DNA from: Actinomycetota bacterium
Lineage (GTDB): Bacteria > Actinomycetota > Actinomycetes > Nanopelagicales > Nanopelagicaceae
Reading direction: 5' to 3'
Length of the DNA stretch: 32,768 nt
Assembly: GCA_947450545.1 (NCBI GenBank)
Contig: CANFVU010000013.1
Location: 1 to 32,768 of the forward strand
Below the pieces are notes generated by a model. The model worked only from the letters and a program-made list of their open reading frames with translations, was not told the DNA's origin and did no database searches. Positions 20,070 to 30,297 of the stretch are shown here, in pieces. The position numbers were made by a program, and so were the translations under genes. Within the stretch, counting starts at the first letter, position 1. The number at the start of each line of letters is the position of its first letter.

Positions 20070-21293
20070 ATGAGAACAGTTGATGGAGAGCAACTTAAAA
20101 AAGTTCTACAAGGTTTGCCAAAGAATCCACGGGTTTTAGTTTCCGGAAATTTTGCAACGCCTAAAGAGCTCTTAAAGATAATCGATGAAGTCGTTCCTGA
20201 ATACACCCTTCATATGCTCAATGCCCAGCCGGGCATTCCCAATCGCCCTGGCGTTACTTACGAGACAGCATTCGTTGGCGCAGGAATGCGACGTTCTGAG
20301 CGCTTGAACTATGTGCCATCGCGCCTCTCTCTATTACCGGTGATGCTTCGAGATCACTTGGTACCTGATGTAGTTCTGATTCATACCTCTTCCCCGCGCT
20401 TTGACACAGTCTCTTTGGGAATTGAAGTCAATATTCTTCCTGCAGCAATTGAAGCTGCCCGTGAACGTGGTGGCGTTGTCATCGCGCAATCCAATTCCAA
20501 TATGCCGTATACATACGGCGATGCCCAGATTTACGAAAATGAAATTGATTTCATTTTTAACCATGATGAGCAATTGAATTTCCACACACCTCCTGCAATA
20601 CCCGAGACAGCAAAAGAGATTGGTCGAAAGATTGCTGACCTCGTGCCATCAGGGTCAACTCTTCAACTTGGTATCGGATCTGTTCCAGATGCTGTCCTTG
20701 AATTAATGACGAAGCGCACCGATCTTCGAATTTGGACTGAGATGTTTAGTGATGGGGTGCTGAACCTCGAGAAAATCGGAGCACTTGATACTGATATACC
20801 GATTACGGCATCTTTCATATTTGGCTCTGAAGAGTTGTACTCGTGGCTTCACCTCAATCGCCGTGTTCGAATGCTGCGCACAGAAAAAACAAATGACCCT
20901 GCCCAAATCGCAAAGCAAGCGAAGATGACATCAATCAATGCAGCGCTTCAAGTGGATTTACTTGATCAAGCAAATGCTTCTCGTGTGCGCAATCACATTT
21001 ATTCTGGTTTTGGTGGCTCAACTGATTTTATCGTTGGAGCGCTACATAGCCGCGGCGGTAAATCCTTTATGACTCTGCCCTCATGGCATGCAAAGAGCAA
21101 TACCTCGAAGATTGTGCCGATGATCGATGAAGGTGTAACAAGCTTCCAGCATTCATATGTCGTCACTGAACAAGGAATTGCAGAGTGTTTTGGTCATGCC
21201 GAAAGTGAACAAGCAAAGAATCTCATCGAAAAGGCGGCCCACCCAGATGCTCGCGCATCTTTACGTGAAGCTGCCCTCAAGATGGGCTTCTAA
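20070..21293 (+). CDS. Acetyl-CoA hydrolase/CoA-transferase family protein
   Basis: A 407-aa protein of the family that includes 4-hydroxybutyrate CoA-transferase, butyryl-CoA:acetate CoA-transferase and acetyl-CoA hydrolase. Visible blocks: GSTLQLGIGSVPDAVLELM, then IWTEMFSDGV, whose Glu (E224) corresponds to the reported catalytic Glu in this family. Later come GFGGSTDFIVGA and YVVTEQGIAE of the C-terminal CoA-binding half. The length is near the usual 430. A weak GGAAG lies upstream of the ATG. It converges with prmC: its stop directly abuts the prmC stop. Which acyl donor it uses cannot be told from sequence. Confidence 0.87.
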   Translation: MRTVDGEQLKKVLQGLPKNPRVLVSGNFATPKELLKIIDEVVPEYTLHMLNAQPGIPNRPGVTYETAFVGAGMRRSERLNYVPSRLSLLPVMLRDHLVPDVVLIHTSSPRFDTVSLGIEVNILPAAIEAARERGGVVIAQSNSNMPYTYGDAQIYENEIDFIFNHDEQLNFHTPPAIPETAKEIGRKIADLVPSGSTLQLGIGSVPDAVLELMTKRTDLRIWTEMFSDGVLNLEKIGALDTDIPITASFIFGSEELYSWLHLNRRVRMLRTEKTNDPAQIAKQAKMTSINAALQVDLLDQANASRVRNHIYSGFGGSTDFIVGALHSRGGKSFMTLPSWHAKSNTSKIVPMIDEGVTSFQHSYVVTEQGIAECFGHAESEQAKNLIEKAAHPDARASLREAALKMGF

Positions 21294-22118
21294 TTACTTT
21301 CGAATAGCTGTTGTAAAGCGTGGTCGTTCAGTTAAATCGTTGTGCAAGCGAATTGCTGTGAAATCCGAAGTGAGCGCCGTATTGATTGCTGCGCCTTGAG
21401 TCTCGTGGTGCTCCATTGCGAGCAAACCGCCGGGCTTCAGAAGTCTGGAAGCGGCAGCAATAAATATGCGCGGAACATCCATGCCATCAGCTCCACCGAG
21501 TAGAGCAACGCTTGGTTCTTTGGTGACATCTTCAGGAAGAGCTTCAGAATTGGGAATATAGGGCGGGTTAGCTACAACGATGTCGCATTTGATGCCCTCG
21601 AGCGCTGTTTGCACATCCTCTTCAATGACACGAATCGGCAAATCATATTTTGCTATGTTCTTGTGGAGCCAAGGAAGCGCTTCTCTGCTCTTCTCTACAG
21701 CAATAACAGCGACTTTCTTCTTATCAGCTGTTTCTGTCTGAAGTGCGATCGCAATTGCGCCAGATCCTGAACCTAAATCAACAATGGAAACTGTTTCATC
21801 ATATTTATTGAGATTGTGCAGAACTTCATCAACCAACATCTCTGTCTCTGGTCGAGGAATTAATACCCCCTCACCTACCTCAAGATCAAGATATCGAAAC
21901 GCTGCTTCCCCGATGATGTATTGAGTCGGGCGACCTTCCAAACGTTCATTGATGAATCCTTGAAAGTCTTCTCGGATTTGAGGTGTGAATTCAATAGCTT
22001 TGGAATGTAAATCCATTCGCGTGACATGCGCTGCGTGTGCAAGGAGAAGTTCGGCATCAACTGGGTTGATGTTCTTAGTTGCCAATTGATCTTTGGCGTT
22101 TCGAAGAAGTTCCTTCAT
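21294..22118 (-). CDS. prmC: Peptide chain release factor N5-glutamine methyltransferase
   Basis: A 274-aa SAM-dependent methyltransferase that methylates the Gln of the GGQ motif in release factors. An N-terminal helical domain precedes the SAM motif VDLGSGSGAIAIAL (residues 113-126) and the diagnostic catalytic NPPY (184-187) in VVANPPYIPNSEAL. It starts 2 nt after prfA, its substrate protein's gene, the classic bacterial arrangement. The convergent CoA-transferase gene lies where a Sua5/YwlC gene often follows in related bacteria. Confidence 0.95.
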   Translation of the reverse strand: MKELLRNAKDQLATKNINPVDAELLLAHAAHVTRMDLHSKAIEFTPQIREDFQGFINERLEGRPTQYIIGEAAFRYLDLEVGEGVLIPRPETEMLVDEVLHNLNKYDETVSIVDLGSGSGAIAIALQTETADKKKVAVIAVEKSREALPWLHKNIAKYDLPIRVIEEDVQTALEGIKCDIVVANPPYIPNSEALPEDVTKEPSVALLGGADGMDVPRIFIAAASRLLKPGGLLAMEHHETQGAAINTALTSDFTAIRLHNDLTERPRFTTAIRK

Positions 22119-22120
22119 TC

Positions 22121-23212
22121 TTACGCTGTTTGGTTTGCGAGCTTTTCAGCTTTATCGGCAGCGAGAAGCGCATCGATCATGTCATCGAGATCTCCATTGA
22201 GAACTGCATCTAAATTGTTGGACTTGTAATTCACGCGGTGGTCGGAGATTCGGTTTTCAGGATAGTTGTATGTGCGAATACGTTCGGAGCGATCAACGGT
22301 ACGAACTTGTGACTTACGTTCAGCCATTGCTGCGGCATCGGCTTGCTCTTGGGCATGTGCCAAAAGTCGTGCGCGCAAAATACGTAAAGCGCTTTCTTTG
22401 TTTTGGAGCTGAGATTTTTCATTTTGGCATGAAACTACAACGCCCGTAGGAATGTGAGTGATACGCACCGCAGAGTCGGTGGTATTCACGGATTGTCCGC
22501 CTGGGCCAGATGAGCGGTAGACATCGATACGCAGATCTTGTTGGCGCACTTCAATATCTACTTCATCAGCTTCAGCGAGGATCAATACGCCCGCTGCAGA
22601 AGTGTGAATACGGCCTTGTGATTCGGTTTCAGGAACACGTTGAACGCGGTGAACGCCGCCTTCAAATTTCAATTTTGCGTAAGGGGTTTCACCAGGTTGT
22701 GGCGTTCCTTTAGATTTAATTGCCATGCTGAGTTCCTTATATCCACCCATTTCAGAATCGGTGGTGTCGATGATTTCAGCTTTCCAATTATGTTTTTCTG
22801 CATAGCGTGTATACATGCGAAGAAGATCGCCTACGAAGAGAGCAGATTCATCTCCGCCAACTCCCGCTTTAATTTCAAGAATAACGTCTCGATCTTCATT
22901 GGGATCGCGAGGAAGAAGAAGTTCTTCAAGTTTTTCTTCTGCTTCAAGAAGGGCTGCTTCGAGTGCAGGAATTTCAGCAGCGAATGATTCATCTTCGGCA
23001 GCCATTTCACGGCCGGCAGCAAGATCATCTTCCGCAGATTTAAATGCGCGATATCCACCAACAACGGGACCGAGCGCGGCATAGCGCTTACCGAGTTGGC
23101 GAGCTTTACCTTGGTCGGCGTGAATGGATGGATCGGCAAGATCTTTTTCAAGTTGTGCGTATTCGGTTAATAACCCTGGGACTTGTCCAAAGCGTTCTTT
23201 CTTATCTGCCAT
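22121..23212 (-). CDS. prfA: Peptide chain release factor 1
   Basis: A 363-aa RF1, which reads UAA and UAG stop codons and triggers peptide release. Hallmarks: GGQ at 238-240 in [16 protein letters not shown], and the codon-reading region [19 protein letters not shown]. The tripeptide there is P-E-T, where many bacteria have P-A-T or P-V-T. An AAAGGAG lies 6 nt before the ATG. The upstream rpmE gene is separated by a strong terminator, so prfA-prmC probably has its own promoter or relies on readthrough. Confidence 0.97.
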   Translation of the reverse strand: MADKKERFGQVPGLLTEYAQLEKDLADPSIHADQGKARQLGKRYAALGPVVGGYRAFKSAEDDLAAGREMAAEDESFAAEIPALEAALLEAEEKLEELLLPRDPNEDRDVILEIKAGVGGDESALFVGDLLRMYTRYAEKHNWKAEIIDTTDSEMGGYKELSMAIKSKGTPQPGETPYAKLKFEGGVHRVQRVPETESQGRIHTSAAGVLILAEADEVDIEVRQQDLRIDVYRSSGPGGQSVNTTDSAVRITHIPTGVVVSCQNEKSQLQNKESALRILRARLLAHAQEQADAAAMAERKSQVRTVDRSERIRTYNYPENRISDHRVNYKSNNLDAVLNGDLDDMIDALLAADKAEKLANQTA

Positions 23213-23259
23213 CTCCTTCTCCTTTCACTTCTTGGTTGTCACACGTACTAGTTAGTTCG

Positions 23260-23313
23260 TCACAAAATAAAAGAGACCCCACGCACCGCAATGGGTGCGA
23301 AGTGGGGCCTCTT
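23260..23313 (-). terminator. Rho-independent terminator after rpmE
   Basis: On the minus strand a long GC-rich stem with arms at 23294-23313 and 23271-23287 (AAGAG, CCCCAC and GCACC segments pairing with small bulges) is followed by CTCTTTTATTTT. It lies just downstream of the rpmE stop, the clearest terminator in the window. Confidence 0.88.
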
Positions 23314-23321
23314 AAGTAAAA

Positions 23322-23594
23322 CTACTTGAGAACTTGCTTGCGCTTTACTGGCGCCTTCTCCGCTTTTGGAGCTGCTGCTTGAGCTGCTGCTGTCTTTGCT
23401 TGACGAGCTTCGAATGCTGCAACGCGGCCGCCTGTATCGAGGATACGTTGCTTGCCTGTGTAGAAAGGATGACACTGCGAGCAAACTTCAACGTAGATCG
23501 AACCGGAAGTCTTTGTGCTACGAGTGGTGAAAACTTCGCCGCAACCGCATGTAACAGTTGTCTCGACGTATTCTGGGTGAATCTCGTTCTTCAT
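23322..23594 (-). CDS. rpmE: 50S ribosomal protein L31 (zinc-binding form)
   Basis: A 90-aa L31. The start [20 protein letters not shown] gives C16 and C18, and [13 protein letters not shown] gives C38 and C41, the complete Cys set of the C+ (zinc-binding) type. From about residue 62 there is an Ala/Lys-rich tail ([18 protein letters not shown]) that makes it longer than the usual ~70-75 aa. It lies between rho and prfA, as in many actinobacteria, and is followed by a strong terminator. In other bacteria zinc status can switch expression to a C- paralogue; no such gene is here. Confidence 0.97.
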   Translation of the reverse strand: MKNEIHPEYVETTVTCGCGEVFTTRSTKTSGSIYVEVCSQCHPFYTGKQRILDTGGRVAAFEARQAKTAAAQAAAPKAEKAPVKRKQVLK

Positions 23595-23702
23595 ATTCTT
23601 TTCCTATCAGCCATTGGTTTTAGCGGAACTGGGTCCTCATCTATTGCTAGATGCGGTGAACCAGAGGGTTGAATGTTACAGGGGGCTCTGAACTGCGCCT
23701 AA

Positions 23703-25412
23703 TCAGCCGCCGTTTACGCTGGAACCAGGAGCCTTTTCAGCACTTGCTTCGCTGATGGTGGTCTTCTGGATCTGGAGCAAGAATTCGACGTTGGACTTGG
23801 TGCCCTTCATCTTCTCAAGGAGAAGTTCAAGTGCTTGTTGGGAATCAAGAGCGTGAAGTACGCGACGCAAACGCCACACAATATTGAGCTCTTCAGTTCC
23901 CATAAGGATTTCTTCCTTACGTGTACCTGAAGCATCAACATCAACTGCTGGGAAGATGCGCTTATCTGCGAACTTACGATCGAGTTTCAACTCCATATTT
24001 CCTGTGCCCTTGAACTCTTCAAAGATAACTTCATCCATCTTTGAACCAGTTTCAACAAGAGCTGTTGCAAGAATTGTGAGTGATCCACCGTTTTCGATAT
24101 TACGTGCAGCTCCAAAGAACTTCTTTGGTGGATACAACGCTGCTGAATCCACGCCACCGGACAAGATACGTCCAGATGCAGGTGCTGCAATGTTGTACGC
24201 ACGTCCAAGACGTGTAATGGAATCGAGAAGAACAACAACATCGTGGCCAAGTTCTACAAGACGCTTTGCGCGCTCGATAGCAAGTTCGGCAACTGTGGTG
24301 TGATCATCTGCAGGGCGATCGAAAGTTGAAGCAATAACTTCACCCTTAACGCTGCGCTGCATATCTGTAACTTCTTCCGGACGCTCATCAACGAGAACAA
24401 CCATCAAATGACATTCAGGGTTATTGGTGGTGATTGCGTTTGCGATCGACTGCAAAACCATTGTCTTACCAGCTTTAGGAGGCGAAACGATTAGTCCGCG
24501 TTGTCCTTTACCGATAGGAGCAATTAAATCGATGATTCGAGTTGTGAGAATTCCTGGTTCTGTTTCAAGGCGAAGGCGCTCTTGAGGATAGAGAGGTACA
24601 AGTTTTGCGAAATCAACGCGATTTTTTGATTCCTCAGGATCTTTTCCATTGACTGTATCGAGCTTGACGAGTGCGCTGAACTTTTCCTTGCGCTCTCCTT
24701 CTTTAGGCTCACGAACTTGTCCAGTAATGACGTCACCTTTGCGAAGTCCGTAACGGCGTACTTGTTGGAGTCCAACATAAACATCGTTCGGGCTTGGGAG
24801 GTATCCGCCAGTGCGAATAAATGCATAGTTATCGAGGATATCGAGCAATCCACCTACAGGCAGAAGCACATCATCGTCGCTCAAAACGATTTCGCGCTCA
24901 TTGCGATCTGGTCGGTCGCCACGATCACGGAAGCGATTGTTGCGATCTCCGCGGTCACCCCGGTCACTGCGGTCACTGCGGTCACGATTGCGGCGGTTGC
25001 CACGATCGCTGCGATCATTGCGGTTGCCACGATCATTGCGGTCGTTGCGATCGTTACGGTCGTTACGACTAGAAGAATCGTTATTTGAATCTGAGCTCTC
25101 GTTATTCGAGCTGTTCTCTGAGCTATCACTCACGTCGGAGTCCTCATTCTGGTCTTGGTTATTCTGAGAATTACGGTTGTTGCGCGCTTGTTGTTTCGCT
25201 GCGCGGCGTTCTTCCTTCTCAAGCTTCGCTGCTTCGCGATTTGCGGCTTGGAGGTCGCCAATGGATTGCACGAGATCTGCCTTTGCCATCTTTGTCGCAC
25301 CATCAATACCGAGTGCGCTTGCGGTCTTCTTGAGTTCTGGCAGCGTCAGTGCGCTGAGATCGCCAGGAGCTTTTTCAGCTTTTGCTGGACGTGATGTTGT
25401 CTTTTCAGCCAT
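23703..25412 (-). CDS. rho: Transcription termination factor Rho with large disordered insertion
   Basis: A 569-aa Rho, the hexameric RNA helicase that ends transcription. The N-terminal SAP-like helical part ([18 protein letters not shown]) is followed by a low-complexity insert at about residues 70-174 built from Asn/Asp/Ser/Arg, including many NDR, SDR and GDR triplets. The RNA-binding fold follows ([18 protein letters not shown]), then the ATPase: Walker A SPPKAGKT (310-317), [34 protein letters not shown]. Insertions here are characteristic of high-GC Gram-positive Rho proteins and can affect RNA binding or condensate formation. The ~195-bp upstream gap suggests its own promoter. Confidence 0.97.
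   Translation of the reverse strand: MAEKTTSRPAKAEKAPGDLSALTLPELKKTASALGIDGATKMAKADLVQSIGDLQAANREAAKLEKEERRAAKQQARNNRNSQNNQDQNEDSDVSDSSENSSNNESSDSNNDSSSRNDRNDRNDRNDRGNRNDRSDRGNRRNRDRSDRSDRGDRGDRNNRFRDRGDRPDRNEREIVLSDDDVLLPVGGLLDILDNYAFIRTGGYLPSPNDVYVGLQQVRRYGLRKGDVITGQVREPKEGERKEKFSALVKLDTVNGKDPEESKNRVDFAKLVPLYPQERLRLETEPGILTTRIIDLIAPIGKGQRGLIVSPPKAGKTMVLQSIANAITTNNPECHLMVVLVDERPEEVTDMQRSVKGEVIASTFDRPADDHTTVAELAIERAKRLVELGHDVVVLLDSITRLGRAYNIAAPASGRILSGGVDSAALYPPKKFFGAARNIENGGSLTILATALVETGSKMDEVIFEEFKGTGNMELKLDRKFADKRIFPAVDVDASGTRKEEILMGTEELNIVWRLRRVLHALDSQQALELLLEKMKGTKSNVEFLLQIQKTTISEASAEKAPGSSVNGG
24900..25085. repeat. Degenerate tandem repeat coding the Rho insertion
   Basis: The plus strand shows repeated cgatca/cggtca/cgttg(c)-type units of about 9-15 bp. 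They encode the NDR/SDR/GDR repeats of Rho. The repeat is in frame and within the gene, so length changes would alter only the disordered insert. Confidence 0.75.
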
Positions 25413-25607
25413 GTACTTTGGTTTTACCTTTGTTAGTTATTACTTCGGTTCTTGCGGTGGATTCTTTTTGATTATCTGACCCTGTAAGCAGGGAAACATC
25501 AAATATGTAAAGTGATTGTGGCTTTTGTGACCGGCCCTAATTTCAAGGAATTAAAGGAGTTATGGTCTCGCCTTCAGACAGGAGAAACGTAACACAAAAA
25601 GCGGGGC
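25413..25607. other. Intergenic region between thrB and rho, probable rho promoter
   Basis: This 195-bp gap contains no gene I can support. The minus strand carries a GATAAT (in TCAGATAATC) and a small hairpin CCCTG-CTTA-CAGGG just upstream of it. An AAAGG lies about 17 nt before the rho ATG, further than ideal. Autoregulation of rho through its leader is known in other bacteria, but no specific element is seen here. Confidence 0.4.
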
Positions 25608-26549
25608 TTATGCCACTCCTTGAGCGGAGATAGCCAGTTTCTTCGCTGTGAATCCGGCTCCAGCCGCGTGAATAATGTCATCAGCATCCTGCTCGGTTCC
25701 TGTGTGAAGGACCAGAACTGTTGGGCCAGCGCCAGAGATTGTTGCTGCAACACCGGCTGCGCGAAGCTTTTTCAGCAAAGCAGCTGATTTTGGCATTGCT
25801 TCGGCGCGGTAATCCTGGTGCAGAAGATCTTCTGTTGCTGGGAAAAGTAAATCAGGACGATGTGAAAGAGCATGCACAAGCAGTGCAGCATGTGAAGTAT
25901 TGAGAACCGCATCTTTATGAGGAACAACTTCTGGCAATAACTTGCGAGCTTTACTTGTTGCAAGATGAGTTTCAGGAATAAACGCGATTGCTTTAATGCG
26001 ATCATCAACATGAATATTTACTGCTCGGCCTGCAGTGTGTTCGACGCCGCCCACAATCGTGGTCTCCATCCAAGCAATGGTTGCGCCGCCCAAGAGAGCT
26101 GCAGCAACGTTATCTGGGTGTCCTTCTAATTCTGTTGCAAGAGCAAGCAAGTCTTCGTTGGTGAGAAGTTCATCGCCACCAAGTACGAGCGCGCGAGCAA
26201 GTGCCAATCCCCCGACAATCGCAGATGATGAAGATCCAAGTCCACGACCATGTGGAGTGTTATTCAAAGCGCGAAGTGCAATTCCACGAGGTTTAGCTCC
26301 CATGAAATCAAAACCTTTCATCATCGCTTTGATGACTAAGTGGTTCTTATCTTTCTTGAGATCCTCAGCACCTTCACCGGTGACATCAACATCAAATGTT
26401 GCATCATCGAGAATTTGTGCTGCGTAATAATCGCGAAGATCTAAAGCAATTCCCAATGAATCAAAACCAGGTCCGATATTCGCACTCGAGGCAGGGACTG
26501 ATACCTGCGCCATTGTTGCGCGGAATGTCACTCGATTCATGGATGCCAT
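25608..26549 (-). CDS. thrB: Homoserine kinase
   Basis: A 313-aa GHMP kinase that phosphorylates homoserine on the way to threonine. Motifs: PASSANIGPGFDSLGIAL (about 19-36), and the ATP loop PHGRGLGSSSSAIVGG (about 97-112). Near the C-terminus comes AAGVAATISGAGPTVL, the third GHMP motif. Start options are ATGs at 26549, 26540 and 26513; AAGG 7 nt before 26549 supports the longest. It follows thrC after 9 nt in the hom-thrC-thrB order usual in actinobacteria. Confidence 0.96.
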   Translation of the reverse strand: MASMNRVTFRATMAQVSVPASSANIGPGFDSLGIALDLRDYYAAQILDDATFDVDVTGEGAEDLKKDKNHLVIKAMMKGFDFMGAKPRGIALRALNNTPHGRGLGSSSSAIVGGLALARALVLGGDELLTNEDLLALATELEGHPDNVAAALLGGATIAWMETTIVGGVEHTAGRAVNIHVDDRIKAIAFIPETHLATSKARKLLPEVVPHKDAVLNTSHAALLVHALSHRPDLLFPATEDLLHQDYRAEAMPKSAALLKKLRAAGVAATISGAGPTVLVLHTGTEQDADDIIHAAGAGFTAKKLAISAQGVA

Positions 26550-26558
26550 AGCTAAACC

Positions 26559-27614
26559 TTAGAGGCCCATCGCTTTGGCTGCCGCTTTAACGTCGACAGG
26601 AATAATTGTTGGAGCGGCTGCATCATCAAGAATCCAGCCAACATCCTTCAAACCATTTCCGGTAACCGTAATAACAATTGTCTTATCTTTAGGAAGCTTG
26701 CCTTCCGCTTTCTTCTTCAACAAACCGGCAATTCCCGCAGCAGATGATGGCTCAACAAAGACGCCCTCCTTACCTGCAACGAGGCGATATGCCTCAAGAA
26801 TTTGCTCATCTGTAACAGAATCAATAAGTCCACCTGATGAATCACGAGCTTCAACCGCTTGCTCCCATGATGCTGGATTACCAATACGAATCGCAGTTGC
26901 AATAGTTTCTGGGTTTTCAACAACTTTGTTTTGAACGATTGGTGAAGCACCTTCTGCTTGGAAGCCCCACATTGCTGGAAGTTTTGTTGAGACTTTATCG
27001 TTGTAGTACTCCTTGTAGCCTTTCCAATATGCAGTGATATTCCCTGCATTGCCGACGGGAAGGACGTGCATATCTGGTGCATCTCCAAGGAGATCGACAA
27101 CTTCAAATGAGGCAGTCTTCTGGCCTTCGATACGGAATGGGTTTACTGAGTTAACAAGTGAGACGGGATAATCTTTGGAGAGGTTGCGCGCAAGGTTGAG
27201 GCAATCATCAAAGTTGCCATCCACTTGGAGCAAGCGTCCACCGTGAGCAATGGCTTGTGCAAGTTTGCCCATTGCAATTTTCCCTTGAGGAACAAGCACA
27301 ACAGGAAGCATTCCTGCTTTCGTTGCATACGCAGCGGCTGAAGCAGATGTATTTCCAGTTGATGCGCAGATCACGGCTTTCGCGCCATCTTCTGCAGCTT
27401 TCGACATCGCCATTGTCATGCCGCGATCTTTAAAGGATCCGGTTGGGTTGGCGCCTTCTACTTTAAGCCAAACATTATTGCCAAGCATCTCAGAGAGAAC
27501 GCATGCATAAACAAGTGGTGTGCCACCTTCGCGCAATGTGATGACAGGAGTCTTATCGCTGACAGGTAAACGGTCGCGATATTCATCGATAACTCCACGC
27601 CATTGATGTGCCAT
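26559..27614 (-). CDS. thrC: Threonine synthase
   Basis: A 351-aa PLP enzyme that converts O-phosphohomoserine to threonine. The PLP lysine is K62 in [11 protein letters not shown], and the phosphate-binding [15 protein letters not shown] and [16 protein letters not shown] motifs are present. Its length fits the short (class II-like) bacterial form. The start overlaps the hom stop in a TAATG arrangement, so translation is coupled to homoserine dehydrogenase. Confidence 0.96.
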   Translation of the reverse strand: MAHQWRGVIDEYRDRLPVSDKTPVITLREGGTPLVYACVLSEMLGNNVWLKVEGANPTGSFKDRGMTMAMSKAAEDGAKAVICASTGNTSASAAAYATKAGMLPVVLVPQGKIAMGKLAQAIAHGGRLLQVDGNFDDCLNLARNLSKDYPVSLVNSVNPFRIEGQKTASFEVVDLLGDAPDMHVLPVGNAGNITAYWKGYKEYYNDKVSTKLPAMWGFQAEGASPIVQNKVVENPETIATAIRIGNPASWEQAVEARDSSGGLIDSVTDEQILEAYRLVAGKEGVFVEPSSAAGIAGLLKKKAEGKLPKDKTIVITVTGNGLKDVGWILDDAAAPTIIPVDVKAAAKAMGL

Positions 27615-28915
27615 TACGCAGAAAGCCCCTCTACTCGGATCACACTTGCAATTCGCTTTACGAACTCCAAGCCATTTAATTGCTTAACAGTGTTAGCAAG
27701 TGACTCTTCTGTTGCAAGGTGAGTTGTAACAGTGAGCTCGGCTGTATCTTCCTGGCCGGTCTGACGAACGGTCGAAATAGATACGTTATTAGCTGCAAAA
27801 GTATTAGCAACGCCAGCAAGAACGCCTGGCTTATCTTGGACATCAAGACGAATCAAATAACGAGTATGTGTTGTGCCGATATCGGCAATTGTGAGTGATG
27901 CGTAATCACTTGTTGCTGGAGCAGTACGTCCATCGACAAGGTTACGTGCGATGGCAACGAGATCTCCGAGAACAGCAGACGCTGTAGGAACTCCACCTGC
28001 GCCACGACCGTAGAACATCAACTCGCCAGCTGCTTCAGCTTCAACGAAAACAGCGTTGAATGCGCCGCGAACTGCAGCAAGTGGATGAGTCTCTGGCAAG
28101 AGCGTTGGATGAACGCGTACTGAGAGTTTCTCGTCATCAATATTCTCGGCAATAGCAAGAAGTTTGATAACCATGCCCATATCTTTTGCAATCGCAATAT
28201 CGCGAGCAGTTAATTTGGTAATACCTTCACGGTACACATCAGCATCCGTAACTGTGTGATGGAAAGAAAGTGTGGCAAGGATTGCAGCTTTCGCAGCAGC
28301 ATCGAATCCTTCAACATCTGCAGTTGGGTCTGCCTCGGCAAATCCCAGTGCTTGTGCTTCCTTAAGCGCAACATCGAAATCTGCGCCAGTCTCGAACATC
28401 TTGGTCAAAATAAAGTTAGTGGTTCCGTTAACGATTCCCATGATCTTGGTGACGTAATCGCCAACGAGAGATTCAGAGAGTGGGCGAATAATTGGAATCG
28501 CACCTGCAACAGCTGCTTCGTAATAGAAATCAACATCTGCTTTATCTGATGCTGTTTCAAGTTCATCTCCGTGACGAGCAAGCAGCGCTTTATTTGCAGT
28601 GATAACTGCTTTCCCGTTGTTGAGAGCTTTGAGAAGATAATCGCGAGCAGGATCAATGCCGCCCATAAGTTCAATCACGACATCGATTTCAGGATCGTTA
28701 ACAATCGAAAGCGCATCTGTTGTGAAAAGGCTCTTATCAATTCCAGGGCGAGCTGCACCAAGGTCGCGAACAGCGATTTTCTTGATGACGAGGTTGGCTC
28801 CTGAGCGAGCTTTGAAGTCGATGCGGCTTTCAGCGAGGAGGCGTACTACCTCTGAGCCCACGACACCGCAGCCGAGCAGGCCAACGTAAAGGGTGTCTGT
28901 ATCGAGTTTAGGCAT
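27614..28915 (-). CDS. hom: Homoserine dehydrogenase
   Basis: A 433-aa enzyme reducing aspartate semialdehyde to homoserine. The N-terminal NAD(P) motif [13 protein letters not shown] (from residue 12) leads to the catalytic core with [10 protein letters not shown] and [14 protein letters not shown]. The C-terminal ACT domain (about 354-430, [20 protein letters not shown]) is the site of threonine feedback in related enzymes. No aspartokinase part is fused. GATAAT, preceded by TGC (an extended -10), lies exactly 6 nt before the ATG, so hom-thrC-thrB may have an internal leaderless promoter besides readthrough from lysA. Confidence 0.96.
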   Translation of the reverse strand: MPKLDTDTLYVGLLGCGVVGSEVVRLLAESRIDFKARSGANLVIKKIAVRDLGAARPGIDKSLFTTDALSIVNDPEIDVVIELMGGIDPARDYLLKALNNGKAVITANKALLARHGDELETASDKADVDFYYEAAVAGAIPIIRPLSESLVGDYVTKIMGIVNGTTNFILTKMFETGADFDVALKEAQALGFAEADPTADVEGFDAAAKAAILATLSFHHTVTDADVYREGITKLTARDIAIAKDMGMVIKLLAIAENIDDEKLSVRVHPTLLPETHPLAAVRGAFNAVFVEAEAAGELMFYGRGAGGVPTASAVLGDLVAIARNLVDGRTAPATSDYASLTIADIGTTHTRYLIRLDVQDKPGVLAGVANTFAANNVSISTVRQTGQEDTAELTVTTHLATEESLANTVKQLNGLEFVKRIASVIRVEGLSA

Positions 28916-28921
28916 GGGTTA

Positions 28922-28927
28922 ATTATC
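28922..28927 (-). promoter_or_regulatory. Possible extended -10 before hom
   Basis: The minus strand reads TGC-GATAAT with 6 nt to the hom ATG, between lysA and hom. It departs from TANNNT at the first base, but the TG extension and position make it plausible. Confidence 0.4.
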
Positions 28928-28936
28928 GCAAACTAA

Positions 28937-30280
28937 TTAGATATCTAGAGCCAATAAATCTTCGACCGTCTCACGGCGGACAATTACGCGTGCTTTTCCA
29001 TTTTTTACAGCTACTACAGCAGGGCGCGTTAAATGATTGTAATTACTGCCCATTTGGCGGCCATATGCACCAGTAACGGGCACAGCGATGAGATCGCCAG
29101 GATGAATATCTTCAGCGAGCTCGATATCGCGAATGATGATGTCCCCAGATTCGCAGTGCTTGCCAACAATGCGGCTTGTCACACGGTGCGATGAGGATGT
29201 GCGGTTTGCAAGAACAGCGTGATATTTCGCGTCATATAAAGCAGGACGCATGTTGTCTGTGAAGCCACCATCGACTGCGATGTATCGTCGTGTGTTGCCA
29301 CCATCGAGTTCAATATTTTTTGTTGTTCCAACGGTGTACAACGTTGTAGTTGTGGGAGCTGCAATAGCTCGTCCAGGTTCGATAGAAATATGTGGAACAC
29401 GAATTCCCGCTTTTGCACATTCTTCTGCGACAACTTTTGAAAGTTCAGCAAGAACTGAATCAGGATTTACAGATTCTTCACCTGGTAAATATGCAACGCC
29501 AAATCCTCCACCTAAATCAAGTTCAGGAAGTTCATCAGCATAGTGTTCGCGGAATTTTGCTAAGAGAGAGATGAGACGTTCCGCTGCAACGCCAAATCCT
29601 TGCGCATCAAAAATTTGTGAACCGATATGTGAATGCAAACCAATGAGATGAAGACTCTTGTGTGCTCGAATTTCTTCAATAGCTTTCCACGCAGCACCAG
29701 ATGCAAGTGAGAATCCGAATTTCACATCCTCGTGCGCTGTTGCAATGAACTCATGTGTATGCGCTTCAATGCCCGCAGTCACGCGAATGAAGACTCGTTG
29801 AATTTTCTTGTGATTCACCGCTATGCGAGCAACGCGCTCTATCTCGTGAAATGAATCGACAACGATTGCTCCAACGCCAGCCATGATGGCTTTTTCAATT
29901 TCATCTTCACTTTTATTGTTGCCATGCACCTGGATGCGATCTGCTGGAAAATTAACAGCGAGCGCAACAGCGAGCTCTCCACCACTTGCCACATCAATCC
30001 CAAGTCCTGATGCCTCAATCCAACGAGCAATCTCTTTGTTGAGAAAAGCTTTGCTGGCGTAATAGACCTTGCCAGCGTGGTGACCAAAGTGAAGATCTAA
30101 GGCTGCTTTGAAAGCCAGCGCACGTGAAGTGAAATCTGCTTCATCCACGACAAAGAGTGGGGTTCCAAACTCTTTGGCGAGCGCAGTTGCGCTTACTCCC
30201 CCAATGGTGAGCTCAGATGAGAACGCTGAGTTGCTGGAGAAGATCTCGGGAGCGAAGCCATGCGAAATATCGGTAGACAT
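28937..30280 (-). CDS. lysA: Diaminopimelate decarboxylase
   Basis: A 447-aa fold-type III PLP enzyme that makes L-lysine from meso-diaminopimelate. The PLP lysine is K77 in KVYYASKAF. Further blocks are GIDVASGGELAVAL, HIGSQIFD, ELDLGGGFGVAYLPGE, SIEPGRAIAAPTTTTLYTVG, and the C-terminal CESGDII where the Cys contacts substrate. AAAGGAG before the ATG is a strong ribosome-binding site. It follows argS after 17 nt, the common actinobacterial argS-lysA-hom-thrC-thrB order. Confidence 0.97.
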   Translation of the reverse strand: MSTDISHGFAPEIFSSNSAFSSELTIGGVSATALAKEFGTPLFVVDEADFTSRALAFKAALDLHFGHHAGKVYYASKAFLNKEIARWIEASGLGIDVASGGELAVALAVNFPADRIQVHGNNKSEDEIEKAIMAGVGAIVVDSFHEIERVARIAVNHKKIQRVFIRVTAGIEAHTHEFIATAHEDVKFGFSLASGAAWKAIEEIRAHKSLHLIGLHSHIGSQIFDAQGFGVAAERLISLLAKFREHYADELPELDLGGGFGVAYLPGEESVNPDSVLAELSKVVAEECAKAGIRVPHISIEPGRAIAAPTTTTLYTVGTTKNIELDGGNTRRYIAVDGGFTDNMRPALYDAKYHAVLANRTSSSHRVTSRIVGKHCESGDIIIRDIELAEDIHPGDLIAVPVTGAYGRQMGSNYNHLTRPAVVAVKNGKARVIVRRETVEDLLALDI

Positions 30281-30297
30281 ATCTATTAGCTCCTTTC

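Noticed and set aside
24900-25085. Possible CRISPR-like short repeats
   Set aside because: Units are degenerate, have no unique spacers and lie in frame inside rho.
24717-25479. Plus-strand Ile/Ala/Val-, Ser/Arg- and His/Cys-rich frames opposite rho
   Set aside because: They are low-complexity translations of the repeat that encodes the Rho insertion, read in other frames.
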